Made by a program: the position numbers and the translations under genes. 64,000 nucleotides of DNA from Alphaproteobacteria bacterium (GTDB lineage: Bacteria > Pseudomonadota > Alphaproteobacteria > UBA2966): NCBI GenBank assembly GCA_018654745.1, contig JABILA010000068.1, positions 1 to 64,000 of the forward strand, in the 5' to 3' direction. The notes beneath the pieces were generated by a model. That model did no database searches. It was given only the letters and a program-made list of their open reading frames with translations, and was not told the DNA's origin. Shown piece by piece: positions 63,670-64,000 of this stretch. Each line of letters begins with the position of its first letter. The stretch's first letter is position 1.

Positions 63670-64000
63670 ATGGACATACAGGAATTTGGAGATTTGATCT
63701 CGCAGGTCACAGAAAAATTGCAGGGACGTGAGGTCGATGCGTCGTTGACCGGGTTTCTGAATGAAGCTGTACCGGCTGATGGTGACTTGTTTCAGCAAAT
63801 CACAGCGGCTTGTCATGCGGGCATTGCCGATGGCTGGCTTTGCCAACACTCTGCTGGTGGTATTGATTATGGCAGGGCAATCAAACAGGGACCTGCAACC
63901 CATGACTTTTCAGTTGATGTCGTTCGCATGAAAGACATCAAGGGACCGCACCATGCACATCCCAACGGTGAAATTGACATGAATATGCCAATCGATCCGG
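63670..64000 (+). CDS. DUF4863-like protein (4-hydroxylaminobenzoate lyase family), partial at right edge
   Basis: The first 110 codons of a gene cut by the window edge. It begins MDIQEFGDLISQVTEKLQG, continues through GRAIKQGPATHDFSVDVVRM and reaches GPHHAHPNGEIDMNMPID, a histidine-containing segment like the metal site of a cupin. This matches what I know as DUF4863, which includes the 4-hydroxylaminobenzoate lyase PnbB. Members are often beside box genes, though a role in benzoate degradation is not clear to me. Aggggcagg Shine-Dalgarno-like bases precede the ATG. It diverges from boxR. Confidence 0.75.
   Translation, partial: MDIQEFGDLISQVTEKLQGREVDASLTGFLNEAVPADGDLFQQITAACHAGIADGWLCQHSAGGIDYGRAIKQGPATHDFSVDVVRMKDIKGPHHAHPNGEIDMNMPIDP

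Overview
The window reads as a chromosomal segment of a free-living, probably marine, alphaproteobacterium, perhaps of the Rhodospirillales/Kiloniellales breadth. This rests on moderate GC, many short operons with ATGA or TGATG overlaps, a TRAP transporter, MlaE/F/D-type lipid transport genes, an alphaproteobacterial-type intergenic palindromic repeat, an aerobic benzoyl-CoA (box) cluster and two apparent selenoproteins. I see no rRNA, tRNA, CRISPR array, phage or transposase. The first and last bases cut through context; the last gene runs off the right edge.

Layout. 0.1-7.6 kb: a GGDEF/EAL signalling protein, a small cytochrome c, and an unusual locus with two secreted proteins built from Asn-Pro-Cys repeats (one fused to a cytochrome P460-like haem domain), facing a secreted formylglycine-generating-enzyme-like protein and a His-rich cytoplasmic protein; then a CPA2 antiporter. 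7.7-12.9 kb: acyl-CoA and hydroxyacid catabolism (HIBADH-type dehydrogenase, amidohydrolase, alpha/beta hydrolase, enoyl-CoA hydratase, CoA transferase, YciI protein). 13-28.6 kb: sugar-acid and hydroxyacid catabolism (IlvD/Edd dehydratase, two Ldh-family dehydrogenases, tartronate-semialdehyde-reductase-like enzyme, PdxA2, four-carbon acid sugar kinase, SDR, RraA-like protein, split altronate-dehydratase-like enzyme) with a MarR-EmrA-EmrB efflux operon inside it. 28.6-36.6 kb: CBS/BON protein, a TRAP transporter and a degradative-type HMG-CoA reductase, suggesting mevalonate uptake and oxidation, with a divergent aldehyde dehydrogenase.

36.6-48.3 kb is a looser region of housekeeping and sensory genes (lysoplasmalogenase, Dabb protein, exonuclease, GST, DUF2855, CHASE/PAS histidine kinase, sulfatase, VOC protein, AlkB, adenylate cyclase). 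It carries degenerate intergenic repeats, a partial alkB duplication and a remnant of an Hpt domain. 48.3-51.7 kb is a three-gene operon whose outer genes each contain an in-frame TGA at a redox motif: a ResA/TlpA-like protein and a UGSC-family protein. Each TGA is followed by a small hairpin with GU in its loop at the distance expected of a bacterial SECIS. Between them lies a thioredoxin-like fusion protein.

52.2-57.6 kb holds a DUF3012 lipoprotein, a complete Mla-like ABC operon (permease with STAS domain, ATPase, MCE protein, PqiC/LbpA-like lipoprotein), exonuclease III and xanthine phosphoribosyltransferase. 57.6-64 kb is the box cluster for aerobic benzoyl-CoA degradation: thioesterase, a phthalate-dioxygenase-reductase-type electron carrier where BoxA would be expected, BoxB, BoxC, the BoxR/BzdR-type regulator, and a divergent DUF4863-like gene. 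TGCA-type sites lie in both promoter regions.
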